Shown in pieces: positions 11,915 through 22,799 of a DNA stretch of 64,000 nt. A program made the position numbers and the translations under genes. Each line of letters begins with the position of its first letter. Position 1 is the first letter of the stretch. The DNA is taken from the NCBI GenBank assembly GCA_029721435.1, contig CM056587.1, forward strand, positions 15,285,667-15,349,666. The letters are read 5' to 3'. The DNA comes from Gymnothorax reevesii. Taxonomy: Eukaryota > Chordata > Actinopteri > Anguilliformes > Muraenidae. The notes under the pieces are model-generated. The model saw only the letters and a list, made by a program, of their open reading frames with translations, made no database searches and was not told where the DNA came from.

Positions 11915-12380
11915 TACATTGCTGAACAGAACTTCTAATTCCAGGAGTATCATAACTGATACAGCCAAAAATCACCACCCCTCCAGAACTCAACCCTCGA
12001 AATTTCAAATTATTTATATGCTATCTACTATCTACAGCTATTCCTTAACATGTATAAGAATAAGTTTTTGTGTAATATTTACCTTGGAATGCCAAACTTC
12101 ATTGCCAAAGTCCAAGGAAATTCATGAATTCCCATTCACATGGGAGCTACTACCTTGAAGTGAGTGACGAGGGGAGAGACTCCTGTAATATTACTTCTTC
12201 CTTCCAGGTGGCAGCACTGTGTATCAGATATGATACAGTGAGCAGTCGTGGTTGCGTTGCATCTTAACAGGTGGACATAGTCCTTCAAATTTGGTGTATC
12301 ATATATGATACAGCGAGCATCATAGGGTTAATACCTGCAATATCGCCCAATCAGTGAGTGGCAGCCGTGCCCAATCATGT
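11915..12380. other. intergenic DNA with two ATCATATATGAT-like palindromes
   Basis: Two related stretches, TGTATCAGATATGATACAGT (near 12220) and TGTATCATATATGATACAGC (near 12296), each hold a palindrome followed by a GAGCA phrase. They look like copies of one small motif. No gene is visible. Confidence 0.5.
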
Positions 12381-12384
12381 GCCA

Positions 12385-12545
12385 TGTAGAGCTCAGATAT
12401 GCAGGTTTTTATTCCAACCAGTCATGACACCTGGAGATAACACAGGTTAGTTCCCTCCTCTCTGCCTGAAGGTTAGTGAAATCAGCAGGAGTAGTGACCG
12501 GCTGGATTGAAAACCTGCACACTCTCTGCCCTCTGTAGCCCACCA
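12385..12545. mobile_element. small fold-back, MITE-like repeat
   Basis: GCAGGTTTTTATTCCAACCA on the left pairs imperfectly with the reverse complement of CTGGATTGAAAACCTGCACA on the right, giving an inverted repeat about 150 bp across. No coding capacity. The termini and target duplication are not resolved. Confidence 0.5.
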
Positions 12546-12959
12546 TTGGGCCCCACTCTATGATGTCCAAGTTAGTTGTCCTGACGATAAATCCACTGCT
12601 GTTGTTTTTACTTGAGCACGTCGGTGATCAGCGGCCCCTAAAACTGAAGCAGCGCAGAAGGCATAAAAGGTTTTCATAATGTTATTGGAATGTTTCGACT
12701 CAGTTATTACCTGGCAACAGCATTGTGTCAACATTTTCTGTTGGCTGGGAGGAAGCAGGCCTTTGTAACTTGCATGGACAACTTCCTTTGGGAACGTTTA
12801 CTCCTCCGAGGGATCTACTGCTCCCTCACCACAGTAGAAAATATGGCTCATCTGCCAAATCAATAAGGGGCTGCATAATATTGCTGCAAGATGGTCTCAG
12901 TTTTGTTACATTACATTACAGGTGCCCTCAGTGAAATCCATTCTCCTCACTTGTGTCCA
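12546..12959. other. intergenic DNA, no gene seen
   Basis: Nothing recognisable. Confidence 0.4.
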
Positions 12960-13180
12960 TGTAGGCTTGGTCCAGGTAGTCTTATATTCTTCCACGGTCT
13001 AAAGATACACAGTAAAGGCTAATTGGAGAGTACTGACCTGGAGTGTGGAGTGTGGGTGAATGTTGGAAGTGTCCTGTGATGGATTGGCCACCAGTCAAGA
13101 CCATATTTCTGCCTTTTGCCCCAATTCATGCTGGGAGATGGCATAGTGCCCCCCCGACACCATCCTCACCAGGAATAAGG
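12960..13180 (+). repeat. teleost interspersed repeat fragment
   Basis: TTCCACGGTCTAAAGATACA, GGCTAATTGGAGAGTACTGA, GTGATGGATTGGCCACCAGT and TTTGCCCCAATTCATGCTGG match, in order, the usual landmarks of the abundant fish repeat (...CCCACAGTCCAAAGACATG..., TTAATTGG..., GATGGACTGGCGACC..., AGCTGGGA). It is a diverged copy of the family also seen at 2578-2715 and 43775-44085. Confidence 0.65.
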
Positions 13181-13194
13181 TGTTAGTATGAAAC

Positions 13195-13400
13195 CCACCA
13201 ACATTATTGTTAAGACGCACCCTCCAGAGCATTCAAACCCTAGGATTGGTCCATCATCCAAGCACCAGGACTGGCCAGCCATTCACAAGAGGGATGATAT
13301 TGAATGTGGCAGGCTGAATGAGGGCCCGGGCAGGGGATTGAACCCCGGACTCCCGGGTAAGAGTCTAATGCGTTGACCACATCGCCAAAGAGGCAGGCCC
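13195..13400 (-). repeat. tRNA-derived SINE-like fragment
   Basis: On the minus strand, TGTGGTCAACGCATTAGACT is followed about 30 nt later by GGGGTTCAATCCCCTGCC. These resemble a polymerase III A box and a good B box (GGTTCAATCC) at tRNA-like spacing. The sequence does not fold into a proper tRNA acceptor stem and continues into a non-tRNA body, so a SINE head is more likely than a tRNA gene. Confidence 0.55.
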
Positions 13401-15232
13401 GTCGGCAAGGTTGCCAAGGCACATATTTATGAGGAGGCATTTCTAGTGACAGGACCCATCAACTGTCACATCTCTCCCCCTTTTTCGGGAGCGTGTCCTC
13501 ACGCTCATGTCTCTCGAAGACACGCTCGGGGGGGGGTGTGTCTTCGCGAGAACATTGTTGGGTTACATAATAATGCGGGAATAAGTTAATGATTGGATGG
13601 AGATTCAGAAAATTGTCTATCCTGCCCATATTAAGTCTTATATGCCACACACACAGGACACAGACAGTAGGTATTGCTGCAATGGTCTGTTTAAGACTGA
13701 TTACCTTCAGTAGGTCAGCGTAGTTGCGCTGAGGACAAGTGCTCCAGTGAATGACATGCTCAAAGCACTTTTCGTAAATCCAAACTTCCAACAGTGTGCC
13801 TTTCCACAGGACAGAGAGAGAGGGTCAGTTGGGTTTCCTTGGCAAAGTCAAAAGCAAAGGACCTGGATCTGACAGAAAGGGGAGAGATTTGAGAGATGTC
13901 AATATACCCGTAGATCAAGAGCATGGGCTCTGTTGAAAAGAGTATTGTCAGACCAAGAGATTTTTTTTTCTGATGGTGCAATAATTTCAGCTGAAGGTCA
14001 CACTTGTACACTGGCTGTCATTTTCCCGTCAAATCGCATTCGAGAAGAGATCTCCGAGGAGCGGCAGAGTCCCAACCTGTAATGGATGACTGACAGCTGA
14101 TCCTCTTCATACGAAATCTGTGATTGACAGTTTCTTAATTTTCTCTGTTTCGCATGGCGTGTGAAAAAAGATGTTCCGCTCTTTACTGTGAGAGTACCCA
14201 AAACTTAAGGTCAGTTTTGCGTGGCGGAGAGAGCGAGAGAGAATGACAAGAAGGTCCAGTATGGTCCAGAAATTAGGAAGTTCATTACATCCAAATAATG
14301 ACCCCAGTAAATCAATAATGGAAACTGCTTGCCCTGAGAAACTTCTGGGCATGACTCCCCACGTCTGTGGGTATCTGCTAATGCGCAGTCACACACTCAA
14401 ACCAACCAGCATTGGCATACTAAACACACAGGCGTGCACACGCTCAAACAGTCTTGCGAACATGTGCCCATGCACATGTAAAGAAAAACACTACAATCCA
14501 GACCACTTATCCAACCATATAGCGAGCAGAACTTCTAAATAGCTTTCATTTTGATTCAATACTCCGCTTTTGTGTTCATCCATTTTTCAGACTTCGTAAA
14601 CAAACCAGCCGATTAGGAGAATAGAGGAGTATACAATGTTTTCATGGAGGGAGGTTGATTGAAGAAACCTTGGTGTTTTGTGAGCAGAAAGTGAGAGAAT
14701 GCGGTGGTGTGCGCCTTTGCACATACAGCTCAAAGAGGAGAGATCTCAGGGGAAAGGAGCAAACAGCACTTCACAGAGAAAAACCCACCGCTAACAGTGT
14801 TCAGTCAGGGAACAGTCACTCCGTCTCAGTCTCCTTTGCGGCGGCGGCAGTCTTCTCCATCTCGCCATCAGAGTCTATATCACCATTCATAATTCATACA
14901 AAGGACGCCTGCGCACAAATGTGAGTGGTTTCCCATTTTATAATGTTTTGCTTTCTTTTATTTTGATTTTTCTGTGGTCGTGGTTGTTTTTGTACTTTTT
15001 ACAAAGTGCAATGAAAGAATTTTCCAGCCAAGCGGTGCTTAGTCATATGAGTGATGCTGCTCCATATTTGACCTCTGAGTGGTAATCTGTAATCGCAGTG
15101 TCCGATGACTGCGCTGTGTGTGTGCACAGTCCACTCTGTGCTCTCTGTGGCGTTTGTGGCAGCTATGGTGTAAGAGGTTTTTTTCTCACTTCCAAAAATG
15201 CTGAGGTTTACACGCGCGCATACGCAAGCACA
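13401..15232. other. intergenic DNA, no gene seen
   Basis: Includes a C/G-rich patch at 13470-13540 and a patch at 14655-14925 with a long-ish plus-strand frame ending just before a donor-like GTGAGT (14921). No protein family is recognised, and a noncoding or 5' exon there is only a possibility. Confidence 0.4.
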
Positions 15233-15275
15233 CACACACACACACACACGCACATACATACACACACACACAGAA
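15233..15275. repeat. (CA)n microsatellite
   Basis: CA dinucleotide runs with ACGCACATACAT interruptions, ending just before the retrotransposon insertion site. Confidence 0.9.
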
Positions 15276-15978
15276 TTCTGCATTATATTGTTGTGTTCCA
15301 GGGTTCTGGCCTTTGGCCAGAACAGTATTATTCATGGTTTTAACAGTTTCATGTTCAAGATTTCATAGTTCATGTTCATAGTTCATGTCATAGTTTTAAC
15401 AGTTTCTTGTTTCAGGATTTTACATTTCATAATTCATGTTCATAGTCCATGTTTTTACTTTTCCATGTTTTGTTTCATGCCAGGTCTGCCATGCCACTCC
15501 TCCGCTTGTCTGCGTTCCGCCCCGTGCCTTCGTTGTTGCACATTTCTGAGCTCTGGTTGGCTTTGGTATTTCCTCTTCCTTCCATGCTGTGCTAGATTCG
15601 GGCCTCTCTAAGCTTAATTGACAATTAACTGTTTTTAAGTTACTAACATTTACTAACACTCACTGGGTGGTGTAATTCTTAGATAGGCACATTACTAATA
15701 CTATTAATTTAGACAGGGTGTTTATTGTCATGATTCCTGCTTTGCTTTTTCAAGATCTTGCTGTGCTTTTTCTGTTCTGAACATTCATGCTGGTTTCAAG
15801 CTGCATACTTAATTGGTACTTAAGCTGAGCACGCTCATTCTCTTAATGAGCAGGTCATGTCATCCAATCTCTGTCCATGTCTTGATCTTGCCATGCCTCT
15901 TGTTTCTCTCTCTCCAGGTGTTACCCCTCATGTCATGATTTCCAAGCCTTTATCTGGATGCGGTGGAAGTTGGCTGGC

Positions 15979-15989
15979 AGACAGTGTCT
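15979..15989 (+). promoter_or_regulatory. predicted RNA 5' end and self-primer (AGACAGTGTCT)
   Basis: This 11-mer is the exact reverse complement of 16304-16314 just downstream of the LTR. In Tf1/Sushi-group elements the first ~11 nt of the RNA fold back onto the primer site and are cleaved to prime reverse transcription, so this should mark the transcript start. The 11-mer is itself nearly palindromic, which weakens the statistics somewhat. Confidence 0.65.
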
Positions 15990-16249
15990 CAAGTTTGTTT
16001 CTAGTCGCGGCTCGTTTAGCCAAGTCCTTGTCAAGTTCCCTAGTCTTGTCCTAGCCCTTTGTCTTGTGTATATATATATAGTCTGGTTATTTATTTTTCT
16101 TGTTCTTCTTGCCTGGAGTTTCCAGTGCCTTTTGTTTTTTGCCATTTTGCATTTTTGTTTATAGCTCTGAGTAGCATACCTTAGTTTGTTTTTGCAACCC
16201 TTTGGGCCAAGTTTTTTGTTGGCCCTCGTGCCTGTTTTGTTTTGGTTTA

Positions 16250-16255
16250 AATAAA
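16250..16255 (+). terminator. poly(A) signal AATAAA in the 5' LTR
   Basis: AATAAA about 46 bp before the LTR end. The same hexamer occurs in the 3' LTR at 22048-22053, where it would act. Confidence 0.8.
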
Positions 16256-16303
16256 ATCCTCATTCCCTTTTCCCGCATCTGGTGTCACTGATTCCATATC
16301 AGT

Positions 16304-16314
16304 AGACACTGTCT
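16304..16314 (+). promoter_or_regulatory. primer-binding site, self-priming type (AGACACTGTCT)
   Basis: It lies two bases (GT) after the LTR terminal CA, the standard spacing before a primer-binding site. It does not look like the 3' end of a common tRNA primer but is fully complementary to 15979-15989 in the R region, as expected of a self-primed element. Confidence 0.7.
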
Positions 16315-16330
16315 CCCTGACACCAGCGGG

Positions 16331-19300
16331 ATGGAGTGCAGGATCGCCCAGCGAGAGGCTGAGCTGCTGCATCAACGGCAGCAGATCCAGGAGCTGACAG
16401 CTGCGCTGGCCACACTGAAGGCCAGCCTTCCCCGGGCAAGTCCCAGCCAGGGTCCCATCATGCCAGCTGTCCAGCCCCGTGCTCCTGCAGCACACCAGCC
16501 GCCCATCACCCCTGTGCGCCAGCCCGGCGCAGAAGCACCTCAGCTGCAGCCAGCTGTCCACCCTGGTCCTGAGCCCTGCCTTCCACCGCCCGAAAGGTAC
16601 GGTGGAGAACCAGGGTTCTGCAGGGCTTTTCTCACCTCCTGTGAGATGTGTTTCGCTCTGCAGCCCTCCACCTTCGCCTCAGAGCCGGCCCGAGTCGCCT
16701 TCGTCCTCTCCCAGCTGACGGGGCGGGCTCGCTTGTGGGGAACTGCCGCATGGCAGGCTCGGCAGCCCTGCACTACCACCTACCAGGCCTTGGCGGAGGA
16801 GCTACTGCGTGTCTTTGACCGCTCCAAGCAGGGGAGAGCCGCAGGACGGGAGCTGCTGAGGATGAGGCAGGGGAGGAGATCGGTGGCGGACTACGCCATC
16901 GATTTTCAGACGGTGGCAGCCACGTCGGGCTGGAGCAGGGAGGCGCTGTGTGACGTGTTCCTCCAGGGGCTGTCCGAACCAGTCAAAGACCGACTGCTCT
17001 TCTGTGAGATCCCTGAGTCTCCAGAGGCCCTTATAGACCTGGCCCTGCGTATTGACAGCCGCCTGGAGGAGAGGGCGCTCACCCTTAGCCCTGGCCGACG
17101 TTCTGCCCCCGCTGGTCAGATCCAACCCCTGGGTCCCAGTCGTGCGTCGCCTCAGGACCAGCCGAGGAGAAGCACCACCACACCCCCTCCTGGGGAGGCA
17201 TCTCCCATGGAGATCGGGAGGTCCCGGCTCACCCAGGAGGAGCGCCAACGGAGAAGGAGGTCGGGGGCGTGTTTTTACTGCGGCCAGCAGGGTCATGCGG
17301 TGCGAGGCTGTCTGTCAAAACAGCGCCCCCTAGCGTCTGGAGGAGTACTGGTGGGTGCTTCATCCAAGGAGACCTCCTCCTACCGCCGGACCTGCGTTCC
17401 GGTGACCCTGACCTGGGAGGGCCGCTCCCGCAAGACCACCGCCCTCATTGACTCGGGGGCTGAGGAAAACTTTATCGACGCCAGAGCTGCCGCTGAGTGG
17501 GGGGTTCCCCTATGCCATCTTCCCAGCCCATTGTCCATCTCAGGGCTGGGTGGGCAACCCCTAGCTAAGGTGTCCTTTCGGACCGTTCCCATCCAGCTGC
17601 TGGCGTCCGGTAACCACCGCGAGCAGATCCGGCTGTTTGTGACCGAGACACCTCGCTCCCCTATTGTCCTGGGTCATCCCTGGTTGGCGCTACACGGGCC
17701 GGTGATCGACTGGGCCCGCCATGAGGTGCGGGAGTGGAGTGCCTCCTGTTCAGCCAGCTGCCTCCTCGACTCCCGACCTTCTTGCTCTTTGGGTGGACCA
17801 GCTCCCGAGGGGAGGCCAGACGTCTCCAGAGTGCCCCCCGAATACCACGACCTAGCAACAGTCTTTAGCAAGTCCCGTGCGGTGTCCCTGCCCCCGCACC
17901 GTCCGTATGACTGTGCTATTGACCTCCAGCCTGGCACAGCGCCTCCTAGGGGTCGTGTCTTTGCCTTGTCTGAGCCAGAGAGGGGGGCCATGGACAAGTA
18001 CATCCGGGAGTCCATTGCAGCTGGCATCATCCGTCCATCCTCCTCTCCCGCGGGGGCAGGCTTCTTCTTCGTCAAGAAGAAGGATGGCTCCCTGCGCCCC
18101 TGCATCGATTACCGAGGGCTCAATAAGATCACGGTCAGGAACCGCTACCCGCTTCCACTGATGTCCTCGGCGTTTGATGTTATCCAGGGGGCGGCCATCT
18201 TCACCAAGCTGGACCTGCGGAATGCCTACCACCTCTTGCGCATCAGGGAGGGCGACGAATGGAAGACCGCTTTCAACACCCCTAGCGGCCACTGGGAGTA
18301 CCTAGTGGTTCCATTCGGCCTGACCAACGCGCCCGCAGTGTTCCAGAACTTGGTGAATGATGTGCTTGGAGACATGATCGGGAGGTTCGTCTACGTCTAC
18401 CTTGACGACATCCTGATCTTCTCCCGGGACAAGACGGAGCACACTAACCATGTTCGCCAGGTGCTCCGCCGCCTCCTCGAAAACCGCCTCTTCGTCAAGG
18501 CTGAAAAGTGCGAGTTCAGCACCACCACTACCTCCTTCCTGGGGCACGTCATCTCCCCTAACCACCTGGGCATGGACGAGGAGAAGGTCAAGGCTGTGGT
18601 GGACTGGCCCGCACCCAAGGACCGCAAGGCCCTACAGAGCTTCCTAGGATTCGCAAATTTCTATAGGCGATTCGTCAGGAACTATAGCACCGTGGCAGCT
18701 CCCCTGACGGCCCTTACCTCCATCAAGGTGCCATTCCGTTGGACTCCGCAAGCCGAGGTGACCTTCTGTGAGCTGAAGAGGCGCTTCACCACCGCGCCCA
18801 TCCTCACCACCCCCGACCCCGCCAAGCAGTTCATTGTGGAGGTGGATGCCTCCAATGTCGGGGTTGGTGCGGTACTATCCCAAAGATCCAGCAATGATCA
18901 GAAGGTACACCCGTGCGCGTTCTACTCCCACCGACTGACGCCTGCGGAGTCCAACTACGACGTCGGGAACCGGGAGCTGCTGGCGGTGAAGCTGGCCCTG
19001 GAGGAGTGGAGGCACTGGCTTGAGGGGGCAAGGGTTCCGTTCCTGGTCTGGACGGACCATAAAAACCTAGAGTACCTCCGTTCAGCCAAGAGGTTGACAC
19101 CCAGACAAGCCAGATGGGCCCTCTTTTTCGACCGGTTCAACTTCTCCCTGGCCTACAGGCCAGGGTCCAAGAATACCAAGGCTGACGCGCTCTCCAGGCG
19201 TTTCGACGCTTCCTCATCCAAGGGAGAGCCCAGCTCCATCCTGCCAAGGACCTGCTTCGTCAACAATGTGTGCCTCCGGATTGAGGAGCTGGTCCGCAAC

Positions 19301-20638
19301 GCCCAGAACGGCGCAGCTACGCCCAGTGCCTGCCCTGCCAACTGCCTGTACGTCCCTGCAGCTGCCCGATCTGACGTTCTCCAGTGGGGCCACTCCTCCA
19401 ACCTGTCATGCCATCCTGGGGTCGGCCGGACCCTGCGGTTCATTCAGCGCCGTTTTTGGTGGCCCAAGATGGCAGCAGAGGTCCGGGGGTTCGTTTCTGC
19501 CTGCTCAGTCTGTTCCCGCGCCAAGTCCTCCCACGCACCTCCCTCTGGTCTGCTCCAACCACTGCCCATTCCTCACCGTCCCTGGTCCCACATAGCTCTG
19601 GACTTTGTCACTGGCCTGCCCGTCTCCCATGGAAACACCACTGTCCTCACCATTGTTGACCGGTTCTCCAAGTCTGCCCACTTTGTGCCCCTTCCCAAGC
19701 TCCCCTCCGCTAAAACCACAGCTGACCTACTTATCCAGCATGTTGTCCGTCCCCATGGCATTCCTGTGGATATAGTGTCAGATCGTGGTCCCCAATTCAC
19801 CTCCCAATTCTGGAAAGCATTCTGCACATCCCTTGGCACCTCCTTCAGCCTCAGTTCCGGTTACCACCCACAGACTAATGGACAGACTGAGCGGGCCAAC
19901 CAAACCCTGGAGACGGTCCTCCGATGCGTGTGCTCGACCAACCCAAGATCCTGGTCCACCATGCTACCCTGGGTCGAGTACGCCGTAAACTCCCACGCCG
20001 CCTCTGCCTCCGGCCTCTCCCCCTTCGAGTGCTGTATGGGCTACCAGCCTCCATTGTTCCCCAACCAGGAGGAGGAAGTCGGGGTGCCTTCAGCCGGGGC
20101 ATTCATCCGGCGGTGTCGCCGTGTGTGGCTGTCTGCTCGCCGCGCCTTGGTTCGGGCGGGTAAGACGATGAAGACCACGGCAGACAAGCGTCGGCGCCCA
20201 GCCCCTCACTATCGGGTCGGCCAGAAGGTCTGGTTAGCTGCGCAGGACATCCCACTCCGGGTGGAAAGCCGCAAGCTGGCTCCTCGCTTCCTGGGTCCTT
20301 TCCCAATCCAAAGGATCATCAGCCCCACTGCTGTCCGGCTCAAGCTCCCATCCACCATGCGACGGCTCCACCCTGTGTTCCACGTCTCACGCCTGAGGCC
20401 TGTTGCCACCTCCCCCCTCATGCCCCCACCTGAGCCTCCGCCTCCTCCTCGGCTCATCGACGGAGGGGAGGCCTACACTGTCAAAGCTCTGTTGGATTGC
20501 CGACGGAGGGGCCGGGGCCTCCAGTACCTCGTGGATTGGGAGGGGTACGGCCCAGAGGAGCGTTCCTGGGTCCCGGCCAGGCACATCCTAGATAAATCTC
20601 TCATCCGTGATTACCACCAGTCACACCCCAAGCCATAG
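16331..20638 (+). CDS. Gag-Pol polyprotein of a chromovirus, intact
   Basis: A single 1435-residue frame starts at the first ATG after the primer site. Gag (about 1-330) begins with a short coiled-coil-like stretch (residues 5-32), then a proline-rich linker, a retrotransposon gag domain (about 90-235) and one CCHC zinc knuckle (C314, C317, H322, C327) for RNA packaging. Protease has DSG at 374-376. Reverse transcriptase has D628 and YLDD at 690-693, and RNase H has D839 in EVDAS. Integrase has an HHCC zinc motif (H1021, H1028, C1058, C1061) and a DD35E triad (D1091, D1151, E1187). A chromodomain at about 1381-1430 probably tethers integration to modified histones. No stop or frameshift separates gag and pol. 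All key residues checked are present, so it may be active. It is visibly GC-richer than its surroundings. Confidence 0.95.
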   Translation: MECRIAQREAELLHQRQQIQELTAALATLKASLPRASPSQGPIMPAVQPRAPAAHQPPITPVRQPGAEAPQLQPAVHPGPEPCLPPPERYGGEPGFCRAFLTSCEMCFALQPSTFASEPARVAFVLSQLTGRARLWGTAAWQARQPCTTTYQALAEELLRVFDRSKQGRAAGRELLRMRQGRRSVADYAIDFQTVAATSGWSREALCDVFLQGLSEPVKDRLLFCEIPESPEALIDLALRIDSRLEERALTLSPGRRSAPAGQIQPLGPSRASPQDQPRRSTTTPPPGEASPMEIGRSRLTQEERQRRRRSGACFYCGQQGHAVRGCLSKQRPLASGGVLVGASSKETSSYRRTCVPVTLTWEGRSRKTTALIDSGAEENFIDARAAAEWGVPLCHLPSPLSISGLGGQPLAKVSFRTVPIQLLASGNHREQIRLFVTETPRSPIVLGHPWLALHGPVIDWARHEVREWSASCSASCLLDSRPSCSLGGPAPEGRPDVSRVPPEYHDLATVFSKSRAVSLPPHRPYDCAIDLQPGTAPPRGRVFALSEPERGAMDKYIRESIAAGIIRPSSSPAGAGFFFVKKKDGSLRPCIDYRGLNKITVRNRYPLPLMSSAFDVIQGAAIFTKLDLRNAYHLLRIREGDEWKTAFNTPSGHWEYLVVPFGLTNAPAVFQNLVNDVLGDMIGRFVYVYLDDILIFSRDKTEHTNHVRQVLRRLLENRLFVKAEKCEFSTTTTSFLGHVISPNHLGMDEEKVKAVVDWPAPKDRKALQSFLGFANFYRRFVRNYSTVAAPLTALTSIKVPFRWTPQAEVTFCELKRRFTTAPILTTPDPAKQFIVEVDASNVGVGAVLSQRSSNDQKVHPCAFYSHRLTPAESNYDVGNRELLAVKLALEEWRHWLEGARVPFLVWTDHKNLEYLRSAKRLTPRQARWALFFDRFNFSLAYRPGSKNTKADALSRRFDASSSKGEPSSILPRTCFVNNVCLRIEELVRNAQNGAATPSACPANCLYVPAAARSDVLQWGHSSNLSCHPGVGRTLRFIQRRFWWPKMAAEVRGFVSACSVCSRAKSSHAPPSGLLQPLPIPHRPWSHIALDFVTGLPVSHGNTTVLTIVDRFSKSAHFVPLPKLPSAKTTADLLIQHVVRPHGIPVDIVSDRGPQFTSQFWKAFCTSLGTSFSLSSGYHPQTNGQTERANQTLETVLRCVCSTNPRSWSTMLPWVEYAVNSHAASASGLSPFECCMGYQPPLFPNQEEEVGVPSAGAFIRRCRRVWLSARRALVRAGKTMKTTADKRRRPAPHYRVGQKVWLAAQDIPLRVESRKLAPRFLGPFPIQRIISPTAVRLKLPSTMRRLHPVFHVSRLRPVATSPLMPPPEPPPPPRLIDGGEAYTVKALLDCRRRGRGLQYLVDWEGYGPEERSWVPARHILDKSLIRDYHQSHPKP

Positions 20639-20880
20639 CCCATAGCCACAGCCCCAAGTCCAAGCCCAAGCCATGCCCAAGCCATAGTCTCAAGCCAAGC
20701 CATAGCCATAGCCATAGTCCCAAGTCCCAAGTCCCAAGTCCAAGCCATAGCCAACCCCATAGCCCACAGCCCCATAGCCATAGTCCCAAGCCATTGCCAT
20801 AGTCTCTAGCCATAGCCATTGCCATCCATAGCCACAGTCCCAAGCATTGCCATAGCCCAAGCCTTAGCCCCAGCTTGCTG
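20634..20880 (+). repeat. CCATAG/CCAAG degenerate tandem repeat in the element's 3' UTR
   Basis: Directly after the gag-pol stop, short units built from CCATAG, CCAAG and CCCAAGTC recur many times in irregular order (for example, AGCCATAGCCATAGTCCCAA). It is not coding on the plus strand; the minus-strand Gly/Leu/Trp-rich frame is just the repeat read backwards. The repeat seems to have grown from the last codons, around CCCCAAGCCATAG. Confidence 0.85.
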
Positions 20881-21073
20881 GAGAAATAAGTAATCTTGTT
20901 TGTGTTTAGTGTTTCTTGTTGTACTGTTTCTTGGTTAGGTGTTCTGTGTCATAGGGTTTTTGTCTTTAGTATTTTCGTTAGTTATTAGTCTTGTAGGATT
21001 TGTATTTAGTTTTGTGCGGCTTCATGTATTTTAGTTCTTGGTGTTTTTTGTCCGCGTCAGGTGCCGCTTTTGT

Positions 21074-21083
21074 AAGGGGGGGG
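21074..21083 (+). promoter_or_regulatory. polypurine tract
   Basis: AAGGGGGGGG, followed by TAC and then the TG of the 3' LTR. Position and composition fit the RNase H-resistant primer for plus-strand DNA synthesis. Confidence 0.85.
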
Positions 21084-21086
21084 TAC

Positions 21087-22099
21087 TGTTGTGTTCCAGG
21101 GTTCTGGCCTTTGGCCAGAACAGTATTATTCATGGTTTTAACAGTTTCATGTTCAAGATTTCATAGTTCATGTTCATAGTTCATGTCATAGTTTTAACAG
21201 TTTCTTGTTTCAGGATTTTACATTTCATAATTCATGTTCATAGTCCATGTTTTTACTTTTCCATGTTTTGTTTCATGCCAGGTCTGCCATGCCACTCCTC
21301 CGCTTGTCTGCGTTCCGCCCCGTGCCTTCGTTGTTGCACATTTCTGAGCTCTGGTTGGCTTTGGTATTTCCTCTTCCTTCCATGCTGTGCTAGATTCGGG
21401 CCTCTCTAAGCTTAATTGACAATTAACTGTTTTTAAGTTACTAACATTTACTAACACTCACTGGGTGGTGTAATTCTTAGATAGGCACATTACTAATACT
21501 ATTAATTTAGACAGGGTGTTTATTGTCATGATTCCTGCTTTGCTTTTTCAAGATCTTGCTGTGCTTTTTCTGTTCTGAACATTCATGCTGGTTTCAAGCT
21601 GCATACTTAATTGGTACTTAAGCTGAGCACGCTCATTCTCTTAATGAGCAGGTCATGTCATCCAATCTCTGTCCATGTCTTGATCTTGCCATGCCTCTTG
21701 TTTCTCTCTCTCCAGGTGTTACCCCTCATGTCATGATTTCCAAGCCTTTATCTGGATGCGGTGGAAGTTGGCTGGCAGACAGTGTCTCAAGTTTGTTTCT
21801 AGTCGCGGCTCGTTTAGCCAAGTCCTTGTCAAGTTCCCTAGTCTTGTCCTAGCCCTTTGTCTTGTGTATATATATATAGTCTGGTTATTTATTTTTCTTG
21901 TTCTTCTTGCCTGGAGTTTCCAGTGCCTTTTGTTTTTTGCCATTTTGCATTTTTGTTTATAGCTCTGAGTAGCATACCTTAGTTTGTTTTTGCAACCCTT
22001 TGGGCCAAGTTTTTTGTTGGCCCTCGTGCCTGTTTTGTTTTGGTTTAAATAAAATCCTCATTCCCTTTTCCCGCATCTGGTGTCACTGATTCCATATCA
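21087..22099 (+). repeat. 3' LTR of the chromovirus
   Basis: 1013 bp, the same sequence as the 5' LTR as far as I can read, with the same boundaries (TGTTG...TATCA). The poly(A) signal AATAAA is at 22048-22053. It is followed by the TATAT target duplication. Confidence 0.95.
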
Positions 22100-22142
22100 T
22101 ATATGATAAAATGACTGGAAATTGATGTTGTGTTTTCATGTT

Positions 22143-22330
22143 TTGCGGGGACATCCATAGACCTGTATTCATTCCCTAACTCCTTACCCTGACCTTATCT
22201 ATGAACCCTTCATGCCTAACTCTAACCCCAACTCCAAACCTCACCTCAACCTAAGCCTGTTCTTAACCCTAAACTGCAAAGTAGCCCAGTTCCCTAGTGG
22301 GGACCACAAATATTGCTATAAGGATGAAGA
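22143..22330. repeat. dispersed repeat with telomere-like CCTAA phrases
   Basis: GCGGGGACATCC at one side and CCTAGTGGGGACCACAAA at the other enclose C-rich phrases such as CCTAACTCTAACCCC. This arrangement is common in fish dispersed repeats. It is degenerate and not a telomere tract. Confidence 0.45.
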
Positions 22331-22370
22331 ACTCTTTATTCCATCACTTGAAGTGTAGGACTACTCGTCC

Positions 22371-22382
22371 ATGCACGCTCGC

Positions 22383-22431
<49 letters not shown>

Positions 22432-22440
22432 CACACACAC
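22371..22440. repeat. (GCAC)n and (AC)n compound microsatellite
   Basis: About eight GCAC/CGCA units followed by a pure AC run. The alternating purine/pyrimidine sequence could adopt Z-DNA. Confidence 0.95.
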
Positions 22441-22799
22441 TCAGTGAGTTATCCTGTGCAGTGAGTTCACGCGTAGATGCTGTCGCCACACTCAGGGGGA
22501 GGGTACACCTCCGTTTGGGCGTGGAGACAAAGTCCACACACGCGCATCCCCAACCTGCCACGTACTCACAGCAGCTGATGCAATAAAACAAAAATAAAAC
22601 ACAAACAGTAAGTAGCATTTACATTCAGAATGTGGGAAACTGGCCTTTTCTGTATTAACCAAGAACCACAGACTTCAGGAATTATGCAGTGCGATGTACT
22701 GTAAGTACCATCCATTTGGAAATTTCATTTAGCTGGAAGTATTGTACGTTTTGCAGAATGTTTAAACAATAGCACCTCTCAATACAACACAGCAAACAT
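22441..22799. other. intergenic DNA, no gene seen
   Basis: Nothing recognisable. Confidence 0.4.

Larger units (their letters stand above)
15289..16301 (+). repeat. 5' LTR of the chromovirus
   Basis: Starts TGTTGTGTTCCAGGG and ends CCATATCA, the usual TG...CA ends. Predicted U3 is 15289-15978 and R starts near 15979, judged from complementarity to the primer site. A CCAAT box (about 15861) and a TTTATC-like TATA substitute (about 15948-15954, roughly 27 bp upstream of 15979) fit that start. An AATAAA poly(A) signal lies at 16250-16255. Confidence 0.95.
15284..22104 (+). mobile_element. complete Ty3/gypsy chromovirus (Sushi-like), with TATAT target duplication
   Basis: A complete LTR retrotransposon spans 15289-22099 and is flanked by the 5-bp duplication TATAT (15284-15288 and 22100-22104). 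The order is 5' LTR, GT spacer, self-primer site, gag-pol with chromodomain, repetitive 3' untranslated region, polypurine tract, 3' LTR. The two LTRs have the same length (1013 bp, constant offset 5798) and I found no difference between them by eye. The ORF is open. These facts indicate a recent insertion. There is no env-like frame. The C-terminal chromodomain and integrase order place it among chromoviruses; closeness to fish Sushi elements is inferred from domain order and self-priming, not from a search. Confidence 0.95.

Noticed and set aside
13322..13395. tRNA gene on the minus strand
   Set aside because: A- and B-box-like sequences are present, but there is no proper acceptor stem, and the similarity continues into a SINE body.
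16302..16330. tRNA-type primer-binding site
   Set aside because: The sequence after the LTR does not look like a common tRNA 3' end, whereas it pairs exactly with the element's own R region.
16802..17296. 164-codon minus-strand frame opposite gag
   Set aside because: It is antisense to the intact gag-pol frame, where high GC keeps other frames open. No motif or start context supports it. The same holds for the other frames within 16331-20638.
22200..22290. interstitial telomere tract
   Set aside because: CCTAA-like phrases are irregular and not tandem TTAGGG. They belong to a dispersed repeat.
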